This document shows, piece by piece, positions 42,748-50,527 of a stretch of DNA of 64,000 nucleotides. This DNA is from Sphingobium sp. SYK-6 (GTDB lineage Bacteria; Pseudomonadota; Alphaproteobacteria; Sphingomonadales; Sphingomonadaceae). The stretch is taken from NCBI RefSeq assembly GCF_000283515.1, contig NC_015976.1, forward strand, positions 1,116,001 to 1,180,000, given 5' to 3'. Position numbers and translations under genes: made by a program. How positions within the stretch are numbered: position 1 is the stretch's first letter; every line of letters starts with the position of its first letter. The notes beneath the pieces are model-generated. The model was not told the DNA's origin and did not search any database. It saw only the letters and a program-made list of their open reading frames with translations.

Positions 42748-43404
42748 ATGCGCTTTTCCGCCCTCATCTTTGACTTCGATGGCGTGATCGCTGACAGCGA
42801 ATACATCGCTAATCGCGTGGCCGCTCAGCTGGTTACCGAGATCGGATATCAAGTTTCCACGGAGGGTGCTCTCCAACTGTTTGTGGGCAAGCGATCGTCG
42901 GATGTGCGCGAGATCATCGAGCGAGCCACGGGTCTCACGCTCACGGACTTTGAGGCGAAACTTCTGTCGCGCACGCTAGATGCTTTCCTGGACGAGTTGG
43001 AGCCGATCAAGGGTGTCCGGGCTTTTCTAGATTGCCATGCTGAGATCCCGCGATGCATTGCATCGTCAAGTTCACATGCCCGCCTAAACGCCAGCCTTGC
43101 AAAGATCGACTTGATCTCTCACTTTGCCGGCCGAGTGTTTAGCGCTGACGACGTTGCGCGCGGAAAGCCTTTTCCCGATCTATTCTTGTATGCAGCAAAG
43201 CGACTGGGGGCAACACCGGGGGAAGTGCTCGTGATTGAAGACAGCGTCGGGGGTGTCAGTGCCGCAAAAGCGGCAGGCATGCATGTGGTGGGATTGCTGG
43301 CTGGCACTCATGTCCGTCCTGGCCTGTCCGAACGGTTGGAGGCTGCCGGAGCGGATTTCTTAGCTAATGATTACGACGATGTCGCTCGGCTCCTTGCACA
43401 CTGA
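42748..43404 (+). CDS. HAD-superfamily phosphatase/phosphomutase (subfamily IA)
   Basis: A 218-residue HAD hydrolase. Motif I is LIFDFDGVIADSE, motif II is CIASSSSHAR, motif III is the Lys in RGKPFPDLFLYAA and motif IV is VLVIEDSVGGVSAAKAAGM. The cap of about 70 helical residues after motif I and the overall pattern resemble beta-phosphoglucomutase-like enzymes. Start at ATG 42748 after GAAGGA. Substrate unknown. Somewhat lower GC than the surroundings. Confidence 0.9.
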   Translation: MRFSALIFDFDGVIADSEYIANRVAAQLVTEIGYQVSTEGALQLFVGKRSSDVREIIERATGLTLTDFEAKLLSRTLDAFLDELEPIKGVRAFLDCHAEIPRCIASSSSHARLNASLAKIDLISHFAGRVFSADDVARGKPFPDLFLYAAKRLGATPGEVLVIEDSVGGVSAAKAAGMHVVGLLAGTHVRPGLSERLEAAGADFLANDYDDVARLLAH

Positions 43405-43551
43405 CCCACAGATTACTGAAGGGATTTAAGCATTTCAATGTTAGGCGATCGGCTATGGCTCAGCAGCATCCGCTAGCAGGGCGCTTGTGACGCCATATCT
43501 AGGTCGGCTAATGTCATTGCATTCGAAGATATGGAGCTGCTCCCGCGCTAT

Positions 43552-43612
43552 TTTAGACACTCGGACTTTGGTCATTGGCACCTGAAAGCTGACCTTCGTT
43601 CATGTGCATCGA
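43552..43612 (+). repeat. Dispersed 3'-flank repeat, copy 6 (partial)
   Basis: Only the 3' half is well kept: TGAAAGCTGACCTTCGTTCA. The 5' half is weakly similar (GGACTTTGGTCATTGG). It lies about 150 bases after the HAD gene, same strand. Confidence 0.5.
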
Positions 43613-43679
43613 CACAAATTGAGTAGTGAAGTTCACGGGCTATCGCCATGCCCCGCTATCGCGAAACATGGCGGTATTC

Positions 43680-44693
43680 CTATTGGACTGTGAGGAGATG
43701 CGTCCCGTCCGGCCGCTGAACAAAGTTGAGTCGCCGATTCAAAAAGCGCCCGATCACGTCGATCGCCGTTAGACTGTGCTGACTCGGTTTGACCGTCGTA
43801 AAGCTACCCCCGCCTGCGAGCGCGAAGGGGAGCAGCAACTGATCGGCGAGATAAGGACCGGCAAAGGCATTCGATTCCAGATAGCCCCGCATCCGCCCGA
43901 CTGCTTTCTTGGAGACGCGCTCCGCCGTCACACCCAACTGCCCGAAGCCGCTAACGATCTCGGTTCCATGCTCGAACTGAGCTTCGAGCAGCAGAATGTT
44001 GCCCGGGCCCTGATCGTCCGGAAGTTCGCGCACGCAGGCTTCCCGTTCGGACCAGCCGAGATCCCGGCGCACAACATTGATCTCGCGCTCCGCAATCTCA
44101 AACGGCAGGCCGGCAAACAGCGCCTGACCGCTGACGCCCATCAGGGCTCCACGCTCCAAACAGTCGATGGGCTGCAACGGCGCCGGGCTGATGTCCACCT
44201 CGATCCGACCGCCGCCGCGTGGATAGAAGCCATGCCGGACGAGCCGTGCCTCGACGGTCGGTCCCATGCGATTGATGATCGGCAGGAAGCATTTCGCGAT
44301 GAATTCGAACGGCGGGGCGAGCATGTTGTGAGTGCCGCCTTCCAACACCAGCCGCGACGGCGCATCGGCTAGCAAGAGCGGCATCAGCAGCGTCTGGAGG
44401 ACAAGCCCTGTCGATCCCGCCGTGCCAACAGCGAAGTGATACTCATCCGGCACGACCTCGCCCGGCGTGAAGCTGAGGGCGGACGACCCGACATGGAGCC
44501 CCTGGCATTCGGCATTGCCGATGACGCACGCCGCTTCGACCGCCGTCACATGCTGACGCATGAGGCCTGGCTTCGACCGCTTGGCCCGGACATTCTCGAT
44601 GCGGACGGCTTTGCCGGTTACGAGCGAGAGCGCGCACGCATTGCGCACGACCTGCCCGCCGCCTTCGCCTTCCGATCCGTCGATGATAATCAT
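43680..44693 (-). CDS. rtcA: RNA 3'-terminal phosphate cyclase
   Basis: A 337-residue RtcA. It converts RNA 3'-phosphates to 2',3'-cyclic phosphates with ATP, through an enzyme-AMP intermediate. The signatures are IIIDGSEGEGGGQVVRNA at the start, RSKPGLMRQH, GGTHNMLAPPFEF, FYPRGGGRIEVD, the AGPYLADQLLLPFAL block and the catalytic histidine in KPSQHSLTAID. The ATG at 44693 follows GGGGGA; a much longer frame upstream is a shadow of rtcB. Last gene of the rsr-Y RNA-rtcB-rtcA operon, 26 bases after rtcB. Confidence 0.96.
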   Translation of the reverse strand: MIIIDGSEGEGGGQVVRNACALSLVTGKAVRIENVRAKRSKPGLMRQHVTAVEAACVIGNAECQGLHVGSSALSFTPGEVVPDEYHFAVGTAGSTGLVLQTLLMPLLLADAPSRLVLEGGTHNMLAPPFEFIAKCFLPIINRMGPTVEARLVRHGFYPRGGGRIEVDISPAPLQPIDCLERGALMGVSGQALFAGLPFEIAEREINVVRRDLGWSEREACVRELPDDQGPGNILLLEAQFEHGTEIVSGFGQLGVTAERVSKKAVGRMRGYLESNAFAGPYLADQLLLPFALAGGGSFTTVKPSQHSLTAIDVIGRFLNRRLNFVQRPDGTHLLTVQ

Positions 44694-44719
44694 AAGTCCC
44701 CCTGGACATGCGTGAAGGG

Positions 44720-45946
44720 TTACCCCTTCACGCACACCACCTGTTTCAACGTATGGACGATCTCCACCAGATCGGCCTGGGCGGCCATCACGGCTTCGAT
44801 CGACTTGTAAGCCTTGGGCGTCTCGTCGATGACGCTCTCGTCCTTGCGGCACTCGACGCCCGCCGTATCGGCGATATGCTCGTCGAGCGAGACCAGCTTC
44901 TTCGCTTGGGTGCGGGACATCACCCGCCCCGCGCCATGGCTGCAGCTCTCGAACGACTCCGCATTGCCCAGACCGCGCACGATGAACGATTTCGCGCCCA
45001 TCGAGCCCGGAATGATGCCCATCGTGCCTTTCGCCGCGCGCACCGCGCCCTTGCGGGGCACGAGCACATTCTCGCCGAAATGGTTTTCCCGCGTCACATA
45101 GTTGTGATGGCAGTTCACCGCTTCGAGCTCGGCGTCGAAAGGCCTGGCGATCTGGCCGCGCAGCGCCCGGATCACATTGGTCATCATCATCCGGCGGTTC
45201 AGCGCCGCGAAGTCCTGCGCCCATTCCACCGCCTCGACATAGTCATCGAAATGGTCGGTCCCTTCCGGGAAGTAGGCGAGATCCTCGTCGGGCAGGTTGA
45301 TGAACCACTTGCGCATGTCCTGCTTGGCCAGCTCGATGAAGAACGTGCCGATCGCATTCCCCACGCCGCGCGAGCCCGAGTGCAGCATTACCCACACTTG
45401 GCTGGAGGTATCGAGGCAAAGCTCGATGAAGTGGTTGCCCGTTCCCAGCGTCCCGAGATGGGTGAGCTGGTTCGTGTTCTTGAACCGCGGATATTTGGCC
45501 GTGATCCGATCGAACCGCTCCACGAGCGTGGCCCAGGCCGCCACAATCTCGGCCGGCGGGTCGCCCCACGAACCGATATCGCGCTTGCCGCGATTGACGC
45601 TGCGCCCATGCGGCACCGCCCGTTCGATGGCCGAGCGGATGCCTTCCAGATTGTCTGGCAGATCGCTCGCCATCAGCGAGGTGCGCGCCGCCATCATGCC
45701 GCAGCCGATGTCCACACCTACAGCCGCCGGGATCACCGCGCCCTTGGTGGGGATCACTGAACCTACGGTCGCGCCGATACCGACATGTACGTCCGGCATG
45801 GCCGCCACATGCTTGAACACGAAAGGCATGCGCGCCGCCTTGCGGAGCTGCTCATGCGCCTTCTCATCCACCGGCACACCGCGCGTCCAAAGCTTGATCG
45901 GCTTGCCGCCCTCAACGTGCTGAAAATCAAAATTCGTCTCGGTCAT
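44720..45946 (-). CDS. rtcB: RNA-splicing ligase RtcB
   Basis: A 408-residue GTP-dependent RNA ligase that joins 2',3'-cyclic phosphate (or 3'-phosphate) to 5'-OH ends and thus repairs cleaved tRNAs. Metal ligands are in AAVGVDIGCGM, WVMLHSGSRGVGN and EAVNCHHNYV; the GMP-accepting histidine is in FESCSHGAGRVMSR. GGGAGGTA lies just before; the ATG at 45946 is chosen over an adjacent in-frame GTG. It begins 27 bases after the last of four Y RNA-like elements. Confidence 0.97.
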   Translation of the reverse strand: MTETNFDFQHVEGGKPIKLWTRGVPVDEKAHEQLRKAARMPFVFKHVAAMPDVHVGIGATVGSVIPTKGAVIPAAVGVDIGCGMMAARTSLMASDLPDNLEGIRSAIERAVPHGRSVNRGKRDIGSWGDPPAEIVAAWATLVERFDRITAKYPRFKNTNQLTHLGTLGTGNHFIELCLDTSSQVWVMLHSGSRGVGNAIGTFFIELAKQDMRKWFINLPDEDLAYFPEGTDHFDDYVEAVEWAQDFAALNRRMMMTNVIRALRGQIARPFDAELEAVNCHHNYVTRENHFGENVLVPRKGAVRAAKGTMGIIPGSMGAKSFIVRGLGNAESFESCSHGAGRVMSRTQAKKLVSLDEHIADTAGVECRKDESVIDETPKAYKSIEAVMAAQADLVEIVHTLKQVVCVKG

Positions 45947-45972
45947 CACTACCTCCCTTGCATAATCATGGT

Positions 45973-46087
45973 GCCGGCGACGAGATTTGGCGAGACATCC
46001 CAGAGCATCCTGGCGGATTGCTCTGGGGCGGATTCGAACCGCTTGGCCTTTCGGCTTTACCGTGTAGTCCCGCCGGCATTCGCCAGC
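45973..46087 (-). ncRNA. Y RNA-like (Yrl) element 4, short
   Basis: The ends pair: GCTGGCGA at the 5' side with TCGCCGGC at the 3' side (8 bp, one G-U). It has the shared 5' motif GGCGAATGCC and then GGGACTACA, a T arm (GCGG-TTCGAAT-CCGC, 46028-46042) and a perfect 8-bp acceptor-like hairpin CCCAGAGC/GCTCTGGG (45999-46006 with 46020-46027) closed by a 13-base loop. No D arm follows, so this copy is reduced. It ends just before the rtcB ribosome-binding site. Confidence 0.75.
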
Positions 46088-46099
46088 TTGTATTCATTT

Positions 46100-46249
46100 C
46101 ACGGCGACGAGGTTTTGACAGATTTCTCTCCGTCCTCGTGGACGGTCCCTGTGCTATCGTTACACTACGAACCGATTGGGCGGTCCGGCGGGATTCGAAC
46201 CCGCATCTGGGGCGTTGAAGGCCATGTAGTCCGTCAGGCATTCGCCATG
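46100..46249 (-). ncRNA. Y RNA-like (Yrl) element 3 with permuted tRNA domain
   Basis: Terminal stem CATGGCGA with TCGCCGTG (8 bp). After the shared GGCGAATGCC-GGACTACA motif comes a T arm (GCGGG-TTCGAAT-CCCGC, 46188-46204). Next are CGGACCG and CGGTTCG separated by CCCAAT, a 7-bp acceptor stem closed by a six-base loop. Then TA and a D-arm-like GTGT-AACGATA-GCAC follow. The order is that of a circularly permuted tRNA; the D loop lacks the GG pair. Confidence 0.8.
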
Positions 46250-46265
46250 GTTTTTGCATTTCGGG

Positions 46266-46408
46266 TCACGGCGACGAGAAGTGAGAAAGACCGTCCCGAG
46301 GGACTGGCGCTCTATCCAGCTGAGCTACTGTATCGTTGCCGATACAGGCGGGACTTGAACCCGCGACAACCACATTACCAATGTAGTCCTTCTCGGCATT
46401 CGCCGTGA
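46266..46408 (-). ncRNA. Y RNA-like (Yrl) element 2 with permuted tRNA domain
   Basis: The best-preserved copy. Terminal stem TCACGGCGA with TCGCCGTGA (9 bp, perfect). The tRNA-like part reads: T arm GCGGG-TTCAAGT-CCCGC (46348-46364), 3' acceptor strand CTGTATC, six-base loop GGCAAC, 5' acceptor strand GATACAG (perfect 7 bp), linker TA, then D arm GCTC-AGCTGGATA-GAGC with the GG of a true D loop. This is tRNA nucleotides 49-72 joined to 1-25. Confidence 0.85.
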
Positions 46409-46418
46409 TATTCTGGTG

Positions 46419-46581
46419 GGGTCGTGACGACGAGGTTCGGCAAGACGCGGCCCTTAAGCTACGTGTCGGCGGCGGGGTTCGAACCCGCATCTCCCTTTCG
46501 GCACAACTGCCTTCCGGGCGCTTTACTCGTCGGGCCTCGTGGTTTGGAGACATGTAGTCCTGCCAGCATTCGCCACGACCC
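46419..46581 (-). ncRNA. Y RNA-like (Yrl) element 1
   Basis: It starts 8 bases after the rsr stop codon. Terminal stem GGGTCGTGGCGA with TCGTCACGACCC (12 bp, one G-U), the 5' motif GGCGAATGC and GGACTACA, and a T arm GCGGG-TTCGAAC-CCCGC (46472-46488). The acceptor and D parts are degenerate (a TAGC and GGGC segment follow without a clean 7-bp stem). At 163 bases it is the longest copy; its extra length lies before the T arm. Confidence 0.75.
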
Positions 46582-46588
46582 TGTTCGT

Positions 46589-48136
46589 TCAGACCTCCAC
46601 TTGTTCGACGATGCTCACCCAATCCTGCGTTTCGCCGGAGACGAAGCGCGCAATGGTATCGAACACCGCGTCGGAGAAGCCTCCGACATTCAATATGTCC
46701 TGCCGGCTGGCGGCCTGGGTGGTGCCGTAGGGCGCGATGTCGATGCAGACGAGCTTGGCTTGCGGGTAGCGCTTCGCCAGTTTCGTCCACTCATGCATCG
46801 TCGCCGTCGAGCCGCTCCGCTGCGCATCGACCCAGGACTCATTGTCCGAGACGATAACCACCAGATCGACCGCCGCCTTCTCCTTGTTGAGGAGTGCGAG
46901 GGGCGCCGAGACATTCGTCCCGCCACCGCCGACCGCCGCGAACTTCGCGGCGTTCACCGCAATCCGGTCGGTAGCCTTCAGCGTCACCGGCACGACCGCC
47001 TGCTCGAAGGGGATGACACGCGCCTGACGGTTGGACCGCAACATCGCCGCCGCGACCAGAGCCGCGACATCGATGCAGCGAACCTTGGACGAAGCGCCCT
47101 TGCGGTAGCCCGTCACCGGCCACTGCATCGAACCCGACACGTCGGGGCAGACGACCACGCGGCCCGGCACTTGTCGAACGCCCCGGAGCGACAGCTCCAG
47201 TGCTTCCTCTAGCGCCGCCTGCACCTTGAGCGGCACACCGTCGCCAACCTGTCCTAATGCCACCATCAACTGATAGGGCATGGGCCGCACGGCACGGAGC
47301 GCATCGCGGTCGGCAAGCCGGGCCGCGACCTGATCGGCAAACCCCTCCACCCCGAACGCGCCATTGCGCGCCAGCGTGTTAAGGTTCATCCGCAGCGCCT
47401 GCCAGCCCATGCGGCCAGCAAGCTCCGCCCACTGCTCCGCGACAAGCGGATAAGCGGTCAGCCACTCGAACGGCACCTGCGGCAGCGGTAGCGTCCGGTC
47501 CTGCTTCCAGGCCTCGAACGCGGCGATCTCGACGGGCAGAGCGGCGACGTCATAGGGACGACCGATCAGCCAGCCATAGAAAGCCTTGCGCTCCACATCC
47601 GCCGGGCGTGCGTGGACCATCTTGACGATGTCCGCCAGGCTCGGCGAATTACCGGTCGCGGCCTGCATCAGGTCACGGATCGACGCCTGCTCCAGCCACT
47701 GCTGCACCAAGCGCTTCGGCCGCGTGCCGAGCGACGTCCGCCCGACCTGACCAGACCGAATGATCTGCACAAAGCTGCGCAGCATACGGCCGTTATTCAC
47801 GACCTTACCGAACACCCGAACCGCGAGGTCGGGATCCGCAACCGTCAGATAGGCCGCCAGCAAGGCCGGCATATCCTTCATCGCGCCGGACGTGCGGGCA
47901 TAGACCGCAGCTTGGGCGACGAAATATGGATCGACCGCGCGGGCCGCGTCCAGCACATCGGCAAGCTGCGTCTCCGCCGCGCCGTAGAAATTATCGGCCA
48001 GCGTGCCGGTCGCCGCCAACTGGGCGAGCTTTGCCTTCGGCCCGTAGGCGTAGGCCGGCGCACCCTCCCGGTTCACCGTATCGGTGCGCGGCAACAGCTT
48101 CGCCACGGCGCTCGCAAACAGTCCCTTGTTGGCCAT
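46589..48136 (-). CDS. rsr: Rsr, bacterial Ro60 orthologue (TROVE + vWA domains)
   Basis: A 515-residue Ro60-type protein. The TROVE ring domain of helical repeats covers about 1-320, and a von Willebrand A domain follows with the metal-site motif Asp332-Val-Ser-Gly-Ser336 in VCPDVSGSMQWP. Ro60 proteins bind Y RNAs and misfolded RNA ends and can recruit the nuclease PNPase. The ATG at 48136 follows GAGGAG. It is the first protein gene of an operon with four Y RNA-like elements, rtcB and rtcA. A tRNA-like element ends 17 bases before its start codon. Confidence 0.95.
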   Translation of the reverse strand: MANKGLFASAVAKLLPRTDTVNREGAPAYAYGPKAKLAQLAATGTLADNFYGAAETQLADVLDAARAVDPYFVAQAAVYARTSGAMKDMPALLAAYLTVADPDLAVRVFGKVVNNGRMLRSFVQIIRSGQVGRTSLGTRPKRLVQQWLEQASIRDLMQAATGNSPSLADIVKMVHARPADVERKAFYGWLIGRPYDVAALPVEIAAFEAWKQDRTLPLPQVPFEWLTAYPLVAEQWAELAGRMGWQALRMNLNTLARNGAFGVEGFADQVAARLADRDALRAVRPMPYQLMVALGQVGDGVPLKVQAALEEALELSLRGVRQVPGRVVVCPDVSGSMQWPVTGYRKGASSKVRCIDVAALVAAAMLRSNRQARVIPFEQAVVPVTLKATDRIAVNAAKFAAVGGGGTNVSAPLALLNKEKAAVDLVVIVSDNESWVDAQRSGSTATMHEWTKLAKRYPQAKLVCIDIAPYGTTQAASRQDILNVGGFSDAVFDTIARFVSGETQDWVSIVEQVEV

Positions 48137-48152
48137 CGTCCAACTCCTCATC

Positions 48153-48230
48153 TGGTCAGGGCGGCAGGATTTGAACCTGCGACCTCCTGCTCCCAAGGCA
48201 GGCGCTCTGCGCAGACTGAGCTACGCCCTG
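48153..48230 (-). ncRNA. tRNA-Pro(UGG)-like element in the rsr leader
   Basis: A conventional-order cloverleaf. Acceptor CAGGGCG pairs perfectly with CGCCCTG, followed by discriminator A and an encoded CCA. D stem is GCTC/GAGC, anticodon arm CCTGC-CTTGGGA-GCAGG (anticodon TGG) and T arm GCAGG-TTCAAAT-CCTGC. C1-G72 and A73 are the identity marks of bacterial tRNA-Pro. The D loop AGTCTGCGCA lacks the G18-G19 pair, so tertiary folding would be impaired. It lies between the sigma-54 promoter and rsr and is presumably co-transcribed. It could be a real but weak tRNA gene; I favour a mimic. Confidence 0.75.
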
Positions 48231-48323
48231 TGAATTTCCGGTCCTTGGGGCGGCCAGCCCATTCCGGCCGCCCCAGTTCCGCCTGCCGCCCGAGTAATCC
48301 GCCTCGGTCGACGCTGAATCATC

Positions 48324-48340
48324 TGCATGGGGCGTGCCAA
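48324..48340 (-). promoter_or_regulatory. Sigma-54 promoter of the rsr-Y RNA-rtcBA operon
   Basis: TTGGCACGCCCCATGCA on the minus strand carries GG at -24 and GC at -12 with exact spacing, matching YTGGCACGNNNNTTGCW at all key positions. The predicted transcript starts around 48312 and includes the tRNA-Pro-like element, rsr, the Y RNA-like elements, rtcB and rtcA. The divergently encoded RtcR is a sigma-54 activator, so factor and promoter agree. Confidence 0.88.
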
Positions 48341-48476
48341 ATCATCAAAGCGAGATCAAAAGACCTCACATATTATTGATTTTATTATTCGAATTTTTAT
48401 GAATGTCGAAGGTTTCAAAGTCTGAACCACGAAAAATATGATCGCTTAGGATAGGAATTTATCCTATAATATAAGA

Positions 48477-50072
48477 ATGAAACCATTGACCGTGATCGGC
48501 TTCCTCGGCTCGACCCTTGATGCCAGTAAGTTCGGGCCATCGCGCTGGAACAAGTGGCGACCAACAGTCGCGCTGACCATGCATGAGGACCTGCGGGTCG
48601 ATCGACTGGTGCTGCTTCATGGCACCACCCATCGCCGCCTCGCCGAATATGTCGCGGAGGATATCGCTTCGGTCTCGCCGGAGACGCAGGTCGATATGCG
48701 CGTCCTCGATTTCCGTGACCCATGGGACTTCGAGGAAGTCTATGGAAAGCTGCTCGACTTCGCGCGTGCCGAACCGTTCGACCCGGACGAGCAGGATTAT
48801 CTCCTCCACATCACCACCGGCACGCACGTCGCGCAGATCTGCCTCTTCCTGCTGACCGAGGCGCGATACCTGCCCGGGCGCCTGCTCCAGACCCAGCCGG
48901 CCAAGCGCGCCGAGGATGGTGGGGCGCCGGGTCGCTGGAGCATCATCGACCTCGACCTGTCGCGTTACGACAGCATCGCCACCCGTTTCGCCGTCGCGAG
49001 CGCGGAGAGCACCTCCTTCCTCAAGTCCGGCATCGACACGCGCAATGCCGCCTTCAACCACATGATCGACGAGATCGAGCAAGTGGCACTGCGCTCGCGA
49101 GCGCCGGTGCTCCTGATGGGGCCGACCGGCGCCGGCAAGAGCCAACTCGCCCGGCGCATCTACGAGCTGAAGAAGGCCAAACATCAGATTGCCGGGCCTT
49201 TCGTTGAAGTGAACTGCGCGACCCTGAAGGGCGACAGCGCGATGTCGGCACTGTTCGGTCACCGCAAGGGCGCCTTTACCGGCGCGGTCGCTGACCGGCC
49301 TGGCCTGTTACGCTCCGCCGACAAGGGCATGCTGTTCCTGGACGAGATCGGCGAACTGGGCCTCGACGAACAGGCGATGATCTTGCGCGCCATCGAGGAC
49401 AAGCGCTTCCTACCCGTCGGCGCGGACAAGGAGGTCGCGTCCGACTTCCAGCTGATCGCGGGTACCAATCGCGACCTCGGCGAGGCGGTGGCGGCGGGTA
49501 TATTCCGCGACGACCTTTACGCTCGCCTCAACTTGTGGACCTTCCGCCTGCCCGGCCTTGCCGATAGGCGCGAGGATATCGAGCCCAATCTCGACTATGA
49601 ACTGGATCGCTTCGCCGAACGCGAGGGCGATCAGGCCAGCTTCAACAAGGAAGCGCGCCAGCGCTACCTCGCCTTCGCGACATCGGGCGAGGCGCGATGG
49701 CCCGGCAATTTCCGCGACCTCGCCGCCAGCGTGACACGCATGGCCACGCTCAGCCCAAAGGGGCGGATCGATGTGGACTGCGTCGACAAGGAGATCGAGC
49801 GATTGCGGCGACTCTGGTCAGCTCAGCCCGATGGCGCCGCCGATAGCCTCTCCGAGATTATGGATGAGAACCAGATCGCCGAACTCGATCTGTTCGATCG
49901 CGTCCAACTCGCCGAGGTCGCACGGGTGTGCCGCTCTAGCCGCTCGTTGTCGGAAGCAGGACGAACGTTGTTCAACGCATCACGCATCCGCCGCAGTAGC
50001 TCAAACGACGCTGATCGCTTGCGGAAGTATCTCGCGCGGTTCGGGCTGGATTGGTCGACGGTCGGAGAATGA
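48477..50072 (+). CDS. rtcR: RtcR, CARF-domain sigma-54-dependent activator
   Basis: A 531-residue regulator. The N-terminal CARF domain (about 1-180, with LTVIGFLGSTLD and the LLHITTGTHVAQICLFLL strand) senses RNA ends. The AAA+ ATPase has Walker A GPTGAGKS (215-222), the sigma-54-contacting GAFTGA loop (265-270) and Walker B MLFLDEIGEL; a short helical DNA-binding region closes the protein. In enterobacteria RtcR is switched on by cleaved tRNA fragments. Divergent from the operon it should control. Confidence 0.95.
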   Translation: MKPLTVIGFLGSTLDASKFGPSRWNKWRPTVALTMHEDLRVDRLVLLHGTTHRRLAEYVAEDIASVSPETQVDMRVLDFRDPWDFEEVYGKLLDFARAEPFDPDEQDYLLHITTGTHVAQICLFLLTEARYLPGRLLQTQPAKRAEDGGAPGRWSIIDLDLSRYDSIATRFAVASAESTSFLKSGIDTRNAAFNHMIDEIEQVALRSRAPVLLMGPTGAGKSQLARRIYELKKAKHQIAGPFVEVNCATLKGDSAMSALFGHRKGAFTGAVADRPGLLRSADKGMLFLDEIGELGLDEQAMILRAIEDKRFLPVGADKEVASDFQLIAGTNRDLGEAVAAGIFRDDLYARLNLWTFRLPGLADRREDIEPNLDYELDRFAEREGDQASFNKEARQRYLAFATSGEARWPGNFRDLAASVTRMATLSPKGRIDVDCVDKEIERLRRLWSAQPDGAADSLSEIMDENQIAELDLFDRVQLAEVARVCRSSRSLSEAGRTLFNASRIRRSSSNDADRLRKYLARFGLDWSTVGE

Positions 50073-50527
50073 CAGTGACCGCCAACATTGCGGTCGTTCG
50101 CCAGCCCAAATGTGGTCGTTGAAACTCGCCCTTCGTTCATCCAGCTGTCGAGGCGGAGCGATCGACCAGCGTTGGGACGAAGCCGTCGTTCAGTAGGACG
50201 AGAGCGAATGCCCGGTTTCAGATAAAGCGGTCGCTCCCGCGCCGACTAACGGGGTCGAGGAACGAGCAAGCTGGCCGATGGCGGTCCGTCAACTTCTGGA
50301 TATTCGAACGGTGAATTCGGACGTTTGGTCGAGACGTTCGGGAGCCAAGCCATCTCACCCCACCGACTGGTCGCCCCAACTCTGGCCGGGCCGCACGGAG
50401 CTGATTAAGGCCATCGGAGAAGCAACCCCGAGCGCAATGACATGATCGACTCTTTCATCGCGGATGGCGCGCACCCTTACGACGTGTTCGCCTATCGTCA
50501 GCCCAACGTCGGTGTTATCGAGGACTA
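50073..50527. other. Gene-free gap before the IS630 element
   Basis: No complete gene is recognised. The stretch starts with a dispersed repeat copy. A short plus-strand open segment ending at the IS (IDSFIADGAHPYDVFAYRQP) may be the remains of a gene cut by the insertion, but I cannot assign it. Confidence 0.4.
50080..50154 (+). repeat. Dispersed 3'-flank repeat, copy 4
   Basis: The 5' box reads CGCCAACATTGCGGTCGTTC and the 3' box CCCTTCGTTCATCCAGCTGT. It begins within 8 bases of the rtcR stop codon, same strand. Confidence 0.75.

Noticed and set aside
45973-46581. Repeat array interpreted as CRISPR
   Set aside because: Units are 115-163 bases long with paired ends and T arms; the shared motifs are not exact repeats with unique spacers and no cas gene is present.
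45973-46581. Cluster of ordinary tRNA genes
   Set aside because: The T arm precedes the acceptor 5' strand and D arm, and no normal anticodon arm lies between a D and a T arm in the usual order.
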